Assembly: GCA_947491315.1 (NCBI GenBank)
Contig: CANLII010000009.1
Location: 1 to 64,000, forward strand
Direction of reading: 5' to 3'
Length of the DNA: 64,000 nucleotides
From: Ignavibacteria bacterium
GTDB lineage: Bacteria; Bacteroidota; Ignavibacteria; Kapaibacteriales; UBA961
Shown: positions 8,466 to 17,158 of the stretch, piece by piece
How the letters are laid out: each line of letters opens with the position of its first letter
Position numbering within the stretch: position 1 is the stretch's first letter
Notes under the pieces: generated by a model
What the model was told of the DNA's origin: nothing
What the model saw: only the letters and a program-made list of their open reading frames with translations
Database searches by the model: none
Made by a program: the position numbers and the translations under genes

Positions 8466-10228
8466 ATCAATTTTTCAAGAACATCCGCATAATTAGTTGC
8501 GGAATACTCATCATGATTTCATTGATCGCTTCAATGACAATTCAAGCGCAATTGATGGGATCTTCGAGTGATTTCGATATGACAAAATTGATGCAATCTT
8601 CCGCACCCGGAAGCGCAGATCTTTTGAAAGCGGAATTATTGCCATCGGATAATATCGTTGATGCAGACCATTATCGCATTGGTCCCGGTGATGTATTGTC
8701 CATACAAACTCTATCCGGAAATGCCACAGAACAATTTGTGTCCATCTCTCCTGAAAATTCCGTACTCGTTCCAAGAATCGGCGAACTGTCACTCAAGAAT
8801 GCAACATTGACACAAACAAAGTCAATGATTATAGAAATGATGAAACAACGCAATCCAAATGCAACTGTGACCGTTATGCTGAGAAAATGTAGATCATTAT
8901 ATATCAGTATCAGAGGCAATGTTCGCTATCCCGGAACCTATGCTGTTCCAGCCTCGATGCGTGTTTCTACTGTTATTCGACTTGCAAATCAACCACCGAA
9001 ATCTCCATCGCAACCAAATGGCGGAACAACTCAAGCCGCAATGGAAAGTACAAAAGAGTTGACAGTGATCGAAGCACGCCGTTCAGCAATGCGTGGTGGT
9101 ACATTGACCGGAAATGATGAATTACCATCCTATGTGGCAAGAAATATCACCGTTCTTCATGCTGATGGTACATCCACAAATGCAGATCTGGAGCGCTCAT
9201 TGGCTCTATCAACAATAAAAGATGATCCAACGCTTCGTGAGGGCGATCAAATATTTATTCCATTTGATCAAGGATTGAACTCAGCCATCGCGATTGCCGG
9301 TGCGGTTATCAGACCAATCAATATCGCATTCAAGAAAGGCGATAAAGCATCAATGCTGTTGAAACTTGCTTATGGATTAACCGATGAGGCCGATCCTTCA
9401 GATATTCAGCTGAAGCAAGGTGATATGCTGAAGACTTTGACATTGAAAGAAGATGGCACATTCAGTGAAGATCCCGATTTGATTCCGGGTGCCGTGATCG
9501 TGGTTTCAAAAAAGGAATATTCCGCGAAAGGTGCTATGTCAGGCGTTGTGGAAGTAACCGGTTCCGTTCAAAAACCCGGTGCATTCACAATCGTGCAGGG
9601 TCAAACCAAATTGAAAGATATCATCGAACAATCCGGTGGATTCACAGATAAAGCATATTTGCCATTGGCCTATATCGTTCGCAAAGAACAACAACAACCT
9701 GCTTCTAATGAACCTCGATATCGTGCAATTATGGGCATGCAGTATACTGATCTCACTGCAGAAGACACCACGCGATATTTGATGCATACCATGTTCCGTC
9801 AGCCAACTGTGGCATGTGATATACAAAAAGCATATAATGGATCAGAAGAAGACAATGTGATATTGGAATCAGGTGACATCATCGTGATTCCTGAAAATCC
9901 AAAACGCGTCTATGTCTATGGACAGGTAAATAATCCCGGATATGTCACATTCGAGCCAGGCAAATCCATGCAATGGTATATTAATAGAGCTGGTGGATAT
10001 GCAAGTGGTGCTGAAAAAGAGTTGACACGCATCATCAAAGGTCGCTCACATGTCTGGATCAAAGGCGATGAAAAGAATGTGATGGTTGAATCCGGTGATG
10101 AAATTTATTGTCCACCACCAACATACCGTCCTCCCGGATATGAGTATCAATACTATACATTCCTCATTACTGCAATTGGTGGTTTGGTTGGTATGCTAAA
10201 TGTTATCTATTGGGCATTTCTCAGATAA
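8462..10228 (+). CDS. Wza-like polysaccharide export protein with SLBB domains
   Basis: From the ATG that overlaps the wecB stop (ATGA) the product has 588 residues; an ATG at 8447 would add five. A signal peptide (hydrophobic GILIMISLIASMTIQA, then QLMGSS) is present, but there is no lipobox cysteine. The poly-export domain begins at DHYRIGPGDVLSIQT. At least two SLBB-like segments follow (GSVQKPGAFTIVQG and GQVNNPGYVTFEPG, each with GGF/GGY after it). The last ~20 residues, FLITAIGGLVGMLNVIYWAF, form a terminal hydrophobic helix, like the outer-membrane helix of Wza. It is inferred to be the export channel of the capsule or exopolysaccharide made by this operon. It is longer than E. coli Wza (~380 residues) because of extra SLBB copies. 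Confidence 0.85.
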   Translation: MNQFFKNIRIISCGILIMISLIASMTIQAQLMGSSSDFDMTKLMQSSAPGSADLLKAELLPSDNIVDADHYRIGPGDVLSIQTLSGNATEQFVSISPENSVLVPRIGELSLKNATLTQTKSMIIEMMKQRNPNATVTVMLRKCRSLYISIRGNVRYPGTYAVPASMRVSTVIRLANQPPKSPSQPNGGTTQAAMESTKELTVIEARRSAMRGGTLTGNDELPSYVARNITVLHADGTSTNADLERSLALSTIKDDPTLREGDQIFIPFDQGLNSAIAIAGAVIRPINIAFKKGDKASMLLKLAYGLTDEADPSDIQLKQGDMLKTLTLKEDGTFSEDPDLIPGAVIVVSKKEYSAKGAMSGVVEVTGSVQKPGAFTIVQGQTKLKDIIEQSGGFTDKAYLPLAYIVRKEQQQPASNEPRYRAIMGMQYTDLTAEDTTRYLMHTMFRQPTVACDIQKAYNGSEEDNVILESGDIIVIPENPKRVYVYGQVNNPGYVTFEPGKSMQWYINRAGGYASGAEKELTRIIKGRSHVWIKGDEKNVMVESGDEIYCPPPTYRPPGYEYQYYTFLITAIGGLVGMLNVIYWAFLR

Positions 10229-11937
10229 TGATAGTTGACATAACATATGCCACACTGTTGAATAGAAAGATCATGCTTTTACTCATGATCTTTTTTGTCA
10301 TGAATAGTGTAGCAAATGCTCAAGTGGAACATCTTCCGATTGTGCATCCTGTGTATCAATTTCTAGAACATTGTGAAGCGAAAGGTGTATTACCACATTT
10401 TTCTCTTTCTGCTCTTCCATTGCAAAGAGGCGAAGTACAAAAAGCTTTGCAATTGATTCGGAAATCAGAAAATGAATTGAGTGAAGATGAACGCGATGTA
10501 TTGCTGCATTATGAACATGAACTCTTAACCGAAAAGAGAGTCAATGCAACACTTTTTCATAGTTCAATGCCTGTGAATGATTCTCTTCCATTTTTCTTTG
10601 ATGGAATTGCTTCGAATCATGAAAAAGCAATCTATCTCCAACAAGATTCTCTCGTCACGCTTTTTTCGTCTCCATTATTTTCCATTGAATCAGCATTTAG
10701 ATCTGACTCAGCATCAGCTTCCATGCTGACAGGTCAGGTAGGACTTCGCATGCATGGAACAATGCGTGGGAATGTTGGATTCTTTTTACAAGTGACCAAT
10801 GGTGCATTGCTCTCAGGTGATCGTTCGCTTGCACTTGATGATCCACGGCTTCGACAGAATATAAAGTTTGCGGTCTATGACAGTGATTTTGATTTTACGG
10901 AATCACATATTCGCTATGACAATGATTGGTTTTATGCAAGTATTGGCCGTGAGTCCAGAACGCTTGGTGCGGGTTTCAATCATCATCAATTTCTAGGGAG
11001 AAATTCTCCGCCGCTTGATGCATTGATGATTGGCGCGAGAACCAAGACATTTGAATATCGTTATACGCATGCTTCACTATTGTCGCTCCCGCAAGATGCG
11101 AATGGACAAATCATTCTGCCGGGTCAGACAAATTCAACTGGCTCCGATAAATTCATGCCGGCAAAAACATTGGTAATGCATAGAGCGGCATTTCGTCCAA
11201 CTTGGGGAGAAATTGCATTATGGGAAAGCGTGATTTATCAAAATAGAACATTTGATTTGGCATATCTAAACCCACTGTCTTTTTTGAAATCTGTTGAACA
11301 TTCGCTTCGTGATCGTGACAATAGTGCAATGGGTTTTGATTTCACGGTGAGACCAATGAAAAATCTCATACTCAAAGGGGCATATCTACTTGATGATTTG
11401 ATTTTCTCTAAAATTGGAACGGATTATTGGTCGAATAAATCTGCTTTTTCATTCGGTGGGATGTATGCACTTCCCGCAATGAATATCGCAATCGAATATG
11501 CACGCGTGCAACCATATACCTATTCGCATTTCAATGTGCAGAATTCCATGTCAAGCGATGGAGCGAATATCACGGGTTCACTCAGACCCAATTCGGATGA
11601 GATATCACTCAGTGCTTCGCTCTTTCATGGACATCGCTATCCGATTCGTTTATTGATTGCCTATCAAAGACATGGCGCAAATGAAATTGTCAATATCAAT
11701 GGTCGAGATTCCATCATCGTGAATCATGGCGCAAATACATTGCAGGCGCGCAGACCTTGGGATTCTGAATATGCACCATTCCTTGGTGGAATTCTTGAAG
11801 AGGCATTGCGAGCACAAATCACTGCGGGTTTTGAAATCATTCGTGGTTTGAATGTGCAAGCACTCTATGCATTGCGTTCACAAGCGGGGAATCTTATGCA
11901 TTTCATGCAGGCCTCACTTCGTTTTGAAGATTTTTAG
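10228..11937 (+). CDS. Probable Wzi-like outer-membrane capsule assembly protein
   Basis: A product of ~569 residues starting at the ATG of a TAATG overlap with the exporter (an in-frame TTG exists at 10210, and ATG 10273 would give a cleaner signal peptide: MLLLMIFFVMNSVANAQ). The N-terminal ~100 mature residues are helical (LPLQRGEVQKALQLI). The remainder alternates polar and aromatic segments, such as DWFYASIGRESRTLGAGFN and FEYRYTHASLLSLP, and ends in an aromatic residue (LRFEDF), as expected for an outer-membrane beta-barrel. The RESRTLGAG segment and position after a Wza-like gene recall the Wzi/CapA-barrel family that attaches capsule to the cell surface. The family call rests on pattern and context, not on a search. 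Confidence 0.65.
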   Translation: MIVDITYATLLNRKIMLLLMIFFVMNSVANAQVEHLPIVHPVYQFLEHCEAKGVLPHFSLSALPLQRGEVQKALQLIRKSENELSEDERDVLLHYEHELLTEKRVNATLFHSSMPVNDSLPFFFDGIASNHEKAIYLQQDSLVTLFSSPLFSIESAFRSDSASASMLTGQVGLRMHGTMRGNVGFFLQVTNGALLSGDRSLALDDPRLRQNIKFAVYDSDFDFTESHIRYDNDWFYASIGRESRTLGAGFNHHQFLGRNSPPLDALMIGARTKTFEYRYTHASLLSLPQDANGQIILPGQTNSTGSDKFMPAKTLVMHRAAFRPTWGEIALWESVIYQNRTFDLAYLNPLSFLKSVEHSLRDRDNSAMGFDFTVRPMKNLILKGAYLLDDLIFSKIGTDYWSNKSAFSFGGMYALPAMNIAIEYARVQPYTYSHFNVQNSMSSDGANITGSLRPNSDEISLSASLFHGHRYPIRLLIAYQRHGANEIVNINGRDSIIVNHGANTLQARRPWDSEYAPFLGGILEEALRAQITAGFEIIRGLNVQALYALRSQAGNLMHFMQASLRFEDF

Positions 11938-11945
11938 GCGCATCC

Positions 11946-13103
11946 ATGAATATGTATTTCATAGTTGCATTGATTGCAGTCTTCTTCATGGTATACCCAT
12001 TTGCATTCTATCCCATGATACTGAAGATATTGATGTATATGCGTAAAATATCACTGCATTCACTTGATACACCGCAGATCAAGCTTGAGGATTTACCGAG
12101 CATTGCAGTACTTATTTCAGCATATAATGAAGCGGAGTATATAGAAGACGCGATTCGAACAATCATTGATCAACGATATCCGAAATATGAAATTCATATC
12201 GGGAGCGATGGTTCAACGGATGATACGGTTAAAAGAGTGGAAATACTCCAAAGTGAAATACCTCATCTGCATATTCATGATTTGTCAAAGCGCGGAAAAA
12301 ATGCAGTGAATGAATATTTGGTTGCACATTCCGCTTCCGAAATCATTGTGCATGTTGATGCAGATGTGCGACTGAAACCAGGAGCTTTACATTCCATGTG
12401 TTCTAGATTTCATGATGTGGAAGTTGGTGCCGTAATTGGAACTTCCATGGATGCGCCAATGGACAATGCACATCATGATCATGAGGAAGAGCATTCAGCA
12501 TATAGAAATATGGAGTTCAAGACACGATCCATGGAATCTGCTTTGGCTTCCACGGTTACGAGTCTCGGACATTTTTACGCGGTGCGAAGAATATATCGCA
12601 AAGCACTTCCAAATGAAAAAGTATGCGATGATTATATGCCTATTCTTCATGTATTGATGGAGAAAAAACGAGTCATTGCGGATCCTTATGCATTTGCCTA
12701 TGAAGTGCGTGAAATGAAACCCGGAACTGAATTCAAACAAGCCAAGCGCTTTGCGGCTTGTGGTATGGCAACAGTTTGGGAAGCAAAAAAACTACTGCTT
12801 CCACAATATGGATTGATTGCATTATTCCTGTGGTCACGCAAAATGCTCCGCTGGCTGATGCCGATCATCTACATGAAAGCAATGGCATTTGCATTTCTGG
12901 CTTGGATGGATGATTCAAATGGCGGACAGTATCTTTTCTATTTTTTGTCCGGAATTATACTGCTTTCCTTACCGGGTTTTCTCGGAATACGCATAATGCC
13001 TATTCGACAAGCATGTATGTTTGTACGATTGCAAATCAGTTTACTCGGTGCATGGTATCATGTATTGAGTAGCAATGCTTCTTCCTCATGGGAGAGAACA
13101 TAA
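11946..13103 (+). CDS. Family 2 glycosyltransferase, membrane-bound
   Basis: A 385-residue protein. One N-terminal membrane helix (residues ~4-26) precedes a GT-A domain with VLISAYNEAEYIEDAI, IGSDGSTDDTV and the metal-binding HVDADVRL. The C-terminus carries two to three hydrophobic segments (around GLIALFLWSRKMLRWLM and YLFYFLSGIILLSLPGFLGI). The layout resembles processive or membrane-anchored GT2 enzymes that extend polysaccharide on the cytoplasmic face. The donor and acceptor cannot be deduced. It follows the Wzi-like gene by 8 nt and overlaps the next frame's upstream region. Confidence 0.8.
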   Translation: MNMYFIVALIAVFFMVYPFAFYPMILKILMYMRKISLHSLDTPQIKLEDLPSIAVLISAYNEAEYIEDAIRTIIDQRYPKYEIHIGSDGSTDDTVKRVEILQSEIPHLHIHDLSKRGKNAVNEYLVAHSASEIIVHVDADVRLKPGALHSMCSRFHDVEVGAVIGTSMDAPMDNAHHDHEEEHSAYRNMEFKTRSMESALASTVTSLGHFYAVRRIYRKALPNEKVCDDYMPILHVLMEKKRVIADPYAFAYEVREMKPGTEFKQAKRFAACGMATVWEAKKLLLPQYGLIALFLWSRKMLRWLMPIIYMKAMAFAFLAWMDDSNGGQYLFYFLSGIILLSLPGFLGIRIMPIRQACMFVRLQISLLGAWYHVLSSNASSSWERT

Positions 13104-13107
13104 TTTA

Positions 13108-14592
13108 ATGAACACTGAGCTTCACATGTCTCCATATCGGCGCTTTCGAGATTTCGCCACCAAATCCACACCCGGAATATTTCAGGTGATTGGAGACATC
13201 ATCTCCATTGCATCTGCATTGCCTGTGTTTTTGCTACTGGGATTTGTGACAGGACTCTATACCACGACACTTCCATTATCCGATGAAACAACGCTGCAAA
13301 CACTCGTTTTGAGTGTAATGCCACTCTTGGTGACCTATTGGATTATCATATTTTGGCTAGCAGGATTGTATCGGAATTGGTTCGTGAGATCGCCATTTAC
13401 TGAAATGTTTACGGTGATCAGAGCCATTGGTTTTGGAAGTATCGTCATCTTCCTGGCCATATTATTCACGAGCGCAAATTTCAGAGGATTTCGTTTGAAG
13501 ATTGTGCTCTATGCTGTCATTCTTACCATACTCGTGGTACTTATGCGCGTATTTGGCAGAATGTTGCAACGATTCTTGCGAAGAAAAGGTATCATCAAAG
13601 TCTCCACGATTTTCTTAGGACATCCCGAAGCTATGCTTGAGATGTTCACAATAATGAAAGAGAATCCATCATGGGGTTATAATGTTCAAGGAGTTGTTTT
13701 AAAAAGTGATGCCGATTTGAAAAAATGGACATCCATTGCTCATGGAGAAGCTTTACAAATACCAGTTCTTGGATTCGTGAATGACATTCATGAAATTGTG
13801 AAAAGAGATAGACCGGCAGATCTTGTGGTGATGATGGATGCCCTTGATCATAAATGGATGATTGAATTGGTGATGGGATGCAGAGAGCTTGGAATTGGGG
13901 TGAAAATACAACCTGATTTATATGAGCTTTTTACCGGTCAGGCGAGATTGCTCGCAATACACGGTATGCCATTGATTGACATTAATCCCGAACTCATGAA
14001 AACATGGGAGCGATTCATCAAACGCGCGATTGATATCGCATTGAGCTCTTGTGTACTGATCATTGGTTTTCCATTTCTTCTCATTACGGCATATTTGGTA
14101 CGATTGGATTCGAAAGGACCAGTTATTTTCAAGCAGAGAAGAGTAGGTAAAAATGGTAAAGTATTCACCATGTACAAATTTAGATCAATGGTGATTGATG
14201 CTGAAGCTGGTGGACAAAAATGGGCAGTGGTGAATGATCCGCGTGTGACAAGAATCGGTAGATTTTTGCGTAAGTCTCATCTCGATGAAATGCCGCAATT
14301 TTGGAATGTGCTCAAAGGAGAAATGAGTCTTGTGGGACCAAGACCCGAGATGCCTTTCTTTGTTGATAAATTCAAAAAAGAATTACCATACTATACACGC
14401 CGACTTGTTATTCGACCCGGTCTTACAGGTTGGAATCAAATACACTATCGGAATTATCAAGAGTCGATTGAGGAAATCACCAATCGTCTCAAACATGATT
14501 TTTATTATATTGAAAACATGTCTTTACAACTCGATATCGAGATCATCATGCGTACTGCAATTCGCGTATTCAAAGGACATGGTCAGGCATAA
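13108..14592 (+). CDS. Undecaprenyl-phosphate sugar phosphotransferase (WbaP/WcaJ type)
   Basis: A 494-residue polyisoprenyl-phosphate hexose-1-phosphate transferase. The N-terminal half has about four membrane helices (VFLLLGFVTGLY, YWIIIFWLAGLY, IVIFLAILFTS, IVLYAVILTILVVLM) followed by a CoA-binding-like linker domain. The C-terminal catalytic domain begins with the membrane-re-entrant KRAIDIALSSCVLIIGFPF. It contains FKQRRVGKNGKVF, YKFRSM, the Asp-Glu pair in HLDEMPQFWNV, GEMSLVGPRPE and RPGLTGWNQI. It loads the first sugar phosphate onto the lipid carrier, so it starts each polysaccharide repeat. Start chosen at ATG 13108 because GGGAGAG lies 11 nt upstream; ATG 13075 would add 11 residues and overlap the upstream gene. 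Confidence 0.9.
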   Translation: MNTELHMSPYRRFRDFATKSTPGIFQVIGDIISIASALPVFLLLGFVTGLYTTTLPLSDETTLQTLVLSVMPLLVTYWIIIFWLAGLYRNWFVRSPFTEMFTVIRAIGFGSIVIFLAILFTSANFRGFRLKIVLYAVILTILVVLMRVFGRMLQRFLRRKGIIKVSTIFLGHPEAMLEMFTIMKENPSWGYNVQGVVLKSDADLKKWTSIAHGEALQIPVLGFVNDIHEIVKRDRPADLVVMMDALDHKWMIELVMGCRELGIGVKIQPDLYELFTGQARLLAIHGMPLIDINPELMKTWERFIKRAIDIALSSCVLIIGFPFLLITAYLVRLDSKGPVIFKQRRVGKNGKVFTMYKFRSMVIDAEAGGQKWAVVNDPRVTRIGRFLRKSHLDEMPQFWNVLKGEMSLVGPRPEMPFFVDKFKKELPYYTRRLVIRPGLTGWNQIHYRNYQESIEEITNRLKHDFYYIENMSLQLDIEIIMRTAIRVFKGHGQA

Positions 14593-15326
14593 TGGACAAC
14601 TTCATGAAAGCGATCGTCGTCATACCGACTTATAATGAAATAGATAATATCGACAATATCCTCACTGCGGTTCTGGAAGCCGCCGATGTGCATGTGATGA
14701 TTGTGGATGATAACTCTCCAGATGGCACGAGTAATCATGTGGAAGAGAGAATGAAAAGCGATTCTCGCATTCATCTTTTGTCGCGACCCGGCAAAATGGG
14801 TTTGGGAACGGCTTATTGCGAAGGTTTTGCAAAAGCTCTCGGAATGGGATATGATGTGATCATGGAAATGGATGCGGATTTCTCACATGACCCGAAAGAA
14901 ATTCCAAGATTCTTGAAAGAAATTGAAACGAATGATTTAATTATCGGCTCGCGTTATTCCAATGGCGTAAATGTCGTGAATTGGCCGCTGCGCCGATTGA
15001 TTCTCAGTTATAGCGCAAATTTATATACGAGAATCATCACTGGCATGCCCGTAAAAGATGCAACGGGAGGATTCAAGTGTTTTCGTGCTTCAATGCTGAG
15101 CAAGATTGATCTCAATGATATTCATTCGAATGGATATGCATTTCAGATTGAAATGAATTATCGCTTGTGGAAGGCAGGGGCACGCATCAAGGAAATTCCG
15201 ATTGTCTTCGTGGATCGTACATCTGGTGTTTCAAAGATGAGTAAGAATATCGTCTATGAAGCAGCATTCTTGGTGTGGAAATTACAATTCATGTGGATCT
15301 TTGGAAGAATCAAAACAAAATCTTAA
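14592..15326 (+). CDS. Dolichol-phosphate mannosyltransferase-like GT2 enzyme
   Basis: A 244-residue soluble GT-A enzyme of the DPM1/polyprenol-monophosphomannose synthase group. It shows VVIPTYNEIDNI, VDDNSPDGTS, SRPGKMGLGTAY, MEMDADFSHDP (metal site) and KDATGGFKCFR, with no C-terminal membrane helices. Members transfer mannose or glucose to a polyprenyl phosphate, providing lipid-linked sugar for glycosylation outside the cytoplasm. Translation begins in a TAATG overlap with the phosphosugar transferase. It is the last gene of the run, which lacks Wzx, Wzy and Wzc homologues inside the window. The 3' end overlaps the convergent lipoprotein gene by 4 nt. Confidence 0.85.
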   Translation: MDNFMKAIVVIPTYNEIDNIDNILTAVLEAADVHVMIVDDNSPDGTSNHVEERMKSDSRIHLLSRPGKMGLGTAYCEGFAKALGMGYDVIMEMDADFSHDPKEIPRFLKEIETNDLIIGSRYSNGVNVVNWPLRRLILSYSANLYTRIITGMPVKDATGGFKCFRASMLSKIDLNDIHSNGYAFQIEMNYRLWKAGARIKEIPIVFVDRTSGVSKMSKNIVYEAAFLVWKLQFMWIFGRIKTKS

Positions 15327-15847
15327 TAATTTGATTCATCGCGCCATCGCAGAATTTTCCAATCCTCTGCAGTTGAATTTCTTTTCAATTGCAGATTTAC
15401 CCTTCCTTGAACACGCATGATGTCTTGCGGATTAAATGTAATCGTGAGATTGAATCCCCGTGCAATGTCCAATCGTATGCTATCCCCGGTTGATATCACG
15501 ATATCATTCCAAATCAAATCCAGATTTTGTGCTGCATTGAATAAACCTGATGTCGTAAACATGTCTTGATCTCTTCCCCAAGTTCCATCCACACCGGTTT
15601 CATAATTGCGATAGATGAAGATGAAGTCTTTGTCGAGTAATCGACCATAAGCCAAAGTATCTTTATACAAATAGGCGCTTCTGAAATTTTGAAAAATACC
15701 ATCCACCGTTTTTTGATCGGCAAAAACATTTTCTCCGAGTGGAGTATCGGAAAGTTTTGGCGCAAATGGATTGGTACATGAAGAAAACAGCATCATTCCT
15801 AAAATGATGAAGAACGATAAAATATATGCTGTTAATTGGCGGAACAT
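15323..15847 (-). CDS. Small lipoprotein, NTF2-like fold suspected
   Basis: A 174-residue product with a lipoprotein signal: hydrophobic stretch AYILSFFIILGMMLF, then the lipobox FSSC (Cys24 or so), then a Pro/Asn-rich tether. The mature part has one helix-rich stretch (VDGIFQNFRSAYLYKDTLAYGRLLD) followed by strands with aromatic residues, ending WKILRWRDES. That order (helices, then a curved sheet ending in a W-x-I-x-x-W strand) is reminiscent of SnoaL/NTF2-like lipoproteins, but no catalytic residues are evident. Function unknown. It is convergent with the sugar operon, and possibly shares the 81-bp region upstream with the divergent acyltransferase gene. Confidence 0.75.
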   Translation of the reverse strand: MFRQLTAYILSFFIILGMMLFSSCTNPFAPKLSDTPLGENVFADQKTVDGIFQNFRSAYLYKDTLAYGRLLDKDFIFIYRNYETGVDGTWGRDQDMFTTSGLFNAAQNLDLIWNDIVISTGDSIRLDIARGFNLTITFNPQDIMRVQGRVNLQLKRNSTAEDWKILRWRDESNY

Positions 15848-15928
15848 GTCTTGATATAATGCTGTTTATTGATGCGATTGCGATAAATTAGCAAGAATTC
15901 AGCTATTCATGCACATTGTCACTTCTTT

Positions 15929-16678
15929 ATGATCAAGGCAGAACATTCCCCTTTATGGAGAAAAATACTTACATGGTATTTTTCGCGCTCATTGCGCAAG
16001 ACATTTTACAGATGTCTTGTAAAGGGCGAAAAGTATATGAAGCCTTGGCATCTTGACAACATACATGATTCTCCAGCTATTCCCTTAATTGTATATTGCT
16101 CGCATGGTGGATGGTGGGATGCGGCTCTTGCAATTGTCATCACAAATGGTCGGCTCACTGTTGAGTCCTATGGCATGATGGAAGAAAAGCAATTACAGAA
16201 ATATCGTTTTTTTTCCAAAGTCGGCATGTTTTCCGTTCATCGCAGCAATGCCCGATCGGCAATCAGATCTTTGAAATACGCTTCTGAATTGATCAAGGAT
16301 TCACGCAAAGTACTCTGGATGTTCCCACAGGGTGAGCTGATTCATCAAGAGATTAGACCCATTCAGACATATTCGGGAATGGCGAATATGGTTAATATGT
16401 TGGAAAGCGCATGGTGTGTACCGATTGCCATTCGTTATGATTTTCTTCATGAACAACAGCCCGAAGCATGGCTTTCGATCGGTGAACCGGAACTTATGAC
16501 TGTGGAAGCCTTTCCTGATACATTCTCAATGAACGAGCATTTTCGCACTCGTCTTACTGAATTAATGGATGAAGTCCGTGTTGATGTGATGGAAAATCGA
16601 AAAACCGGCTATGAGGTATTTCTACAAGGGAAAACTTCTGTCGAAAAGCGTTGGGATTCTGTACGAGGGATGGAATAA
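15929..16678 (+). CDS. PlsC-like lysophospholipid acyltransferase family protein
   Basis: A 249-residue acyltransferase. The catalytic H-x4-D motif is present as HGGWWD (His59, Asp64). MFPQGEL gives the acceptor/phosphate motif III, and VPIAIRYDF matches the motif IV position. Family members transfer acyl chains to glycerophosphate or other hydroxyls at the inner membrane. The HGGWWD form, rather than NHQSxxD, is seen in divergent members such as those acting on carotenoid glycosides or ornithine lipids, so the substrate is open. It lies just downstream of the glycan operon and 11 kb from crtI; no direct link can be shown. Confidence 0.8.
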   Translation: MIKAEHSPLWRKILTWYFSRSLRKTFYRCLVKGEKYMKPWHLDNIHDSPAIPLIVYCSHGGWWDAALAIVITNGRLTVESYGMMEEKQLQKYRFFSKVGMFSVHRSNARSAIRSLKYASELIKDSRKVLWMFPQGELIHQEIRPIQTYSGMANMVNMLESAWCVPIAIRYDFLHEQQPEAWLSIGEPELMTVEAFPDTFSMNEHFRTRLTELMDEVRVDVMENRKTGYEVFLQGKTSVEKRWDSVRGME

Positions 16679-16701
16679 ACCTGTAAATCAGTCTTTTTTT
16701 A

Positions 16702-16733
16702 TTTGCCTTTCATGAATTCAAGGACTATGTTTG
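16702..16733 (+). promoter_or_regulatory. Promoter placing transcription start at or next to the ATG
   Basis: TTTG (16702-16705), 20 nt, TATGTTTG (16726-16733) is a full match to the pattern used elsewhere in this window. The expected start, 4-7 nt after the last G, falls at about 16738-16740, which is the start codon of the next gene. Confidence 0.55.
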
Positions 16734-16737
16734 TTGT

Positions 16738-17157
16738 ATGCAAAAATTCAGATACATATTTTTAGCTCTCATTACGACAATCACCGTATTTGCGGCTGAG
16801 ATATCTTTCGATCATATGACAGCAAAATCTGATGGAAAGGTTATTACCGTTGAATGGCGTCCAAGTCTTGAAAAAGGGGTCAGATTATATGAATTGGAGC
16901 GTAATTCCGGTAATGAAGGATTTCGTTCCATCGCAGAATTAGAGCCAAAAGGAGCCCAGTTTACCTATCGATTCATAGATGAAAATGCTTTGATGAAGGG
17001 TGGGAATAATGAGAGAATTTTGGGGAAAGTATATTCGTACAGGGTGAAAGTCATTGCCTTTGACAATTCCATTTCTTATTCAAACATTGTGAATGTCAGT
17101 CATAGTGTGAGCGGAATTCGTCGCACTTGGGGTATGATAAAAGAGATGTTCCGTTGA
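16738..17157 (+). CDS. Small secreted protein with fibronectin-III-like strand pattern
   Basis: A 139-residue protein. The signal peptide is MQKFRYIFLALITTITVFAA, cut before EISF. The mature part is one beta-rich domain (VITVEWRPS, VRLYELERNSG, YRFIDENA, KVYSYRVKVIAFDNSISYSNIVNV) whose strand order and W, Y and L positions resemble a fibronectin type III domain. A basic tail follows. No enzyme motif. It is followed after 1 nt by the exported protease gene, so the two are probably co-transcribed and the small protein may be an envelope partner of it (inference). A complete promoter motif ends only 4 nt before the ATG. Confidence 0.7.
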   Translation: MQKFRYIFLALITTITVFAAEISFDHMTAKSDGKVITVEWRPSLEKGVRLYELERNSGNEGFRSIAELEPKGAQFTYRFIDENALMKGGNNERILGKVYSYRVKVIAFDNSISYSNIVNVSHSVSGIRRTWGMIKEMFR

Positions 17158-17158
17158 T

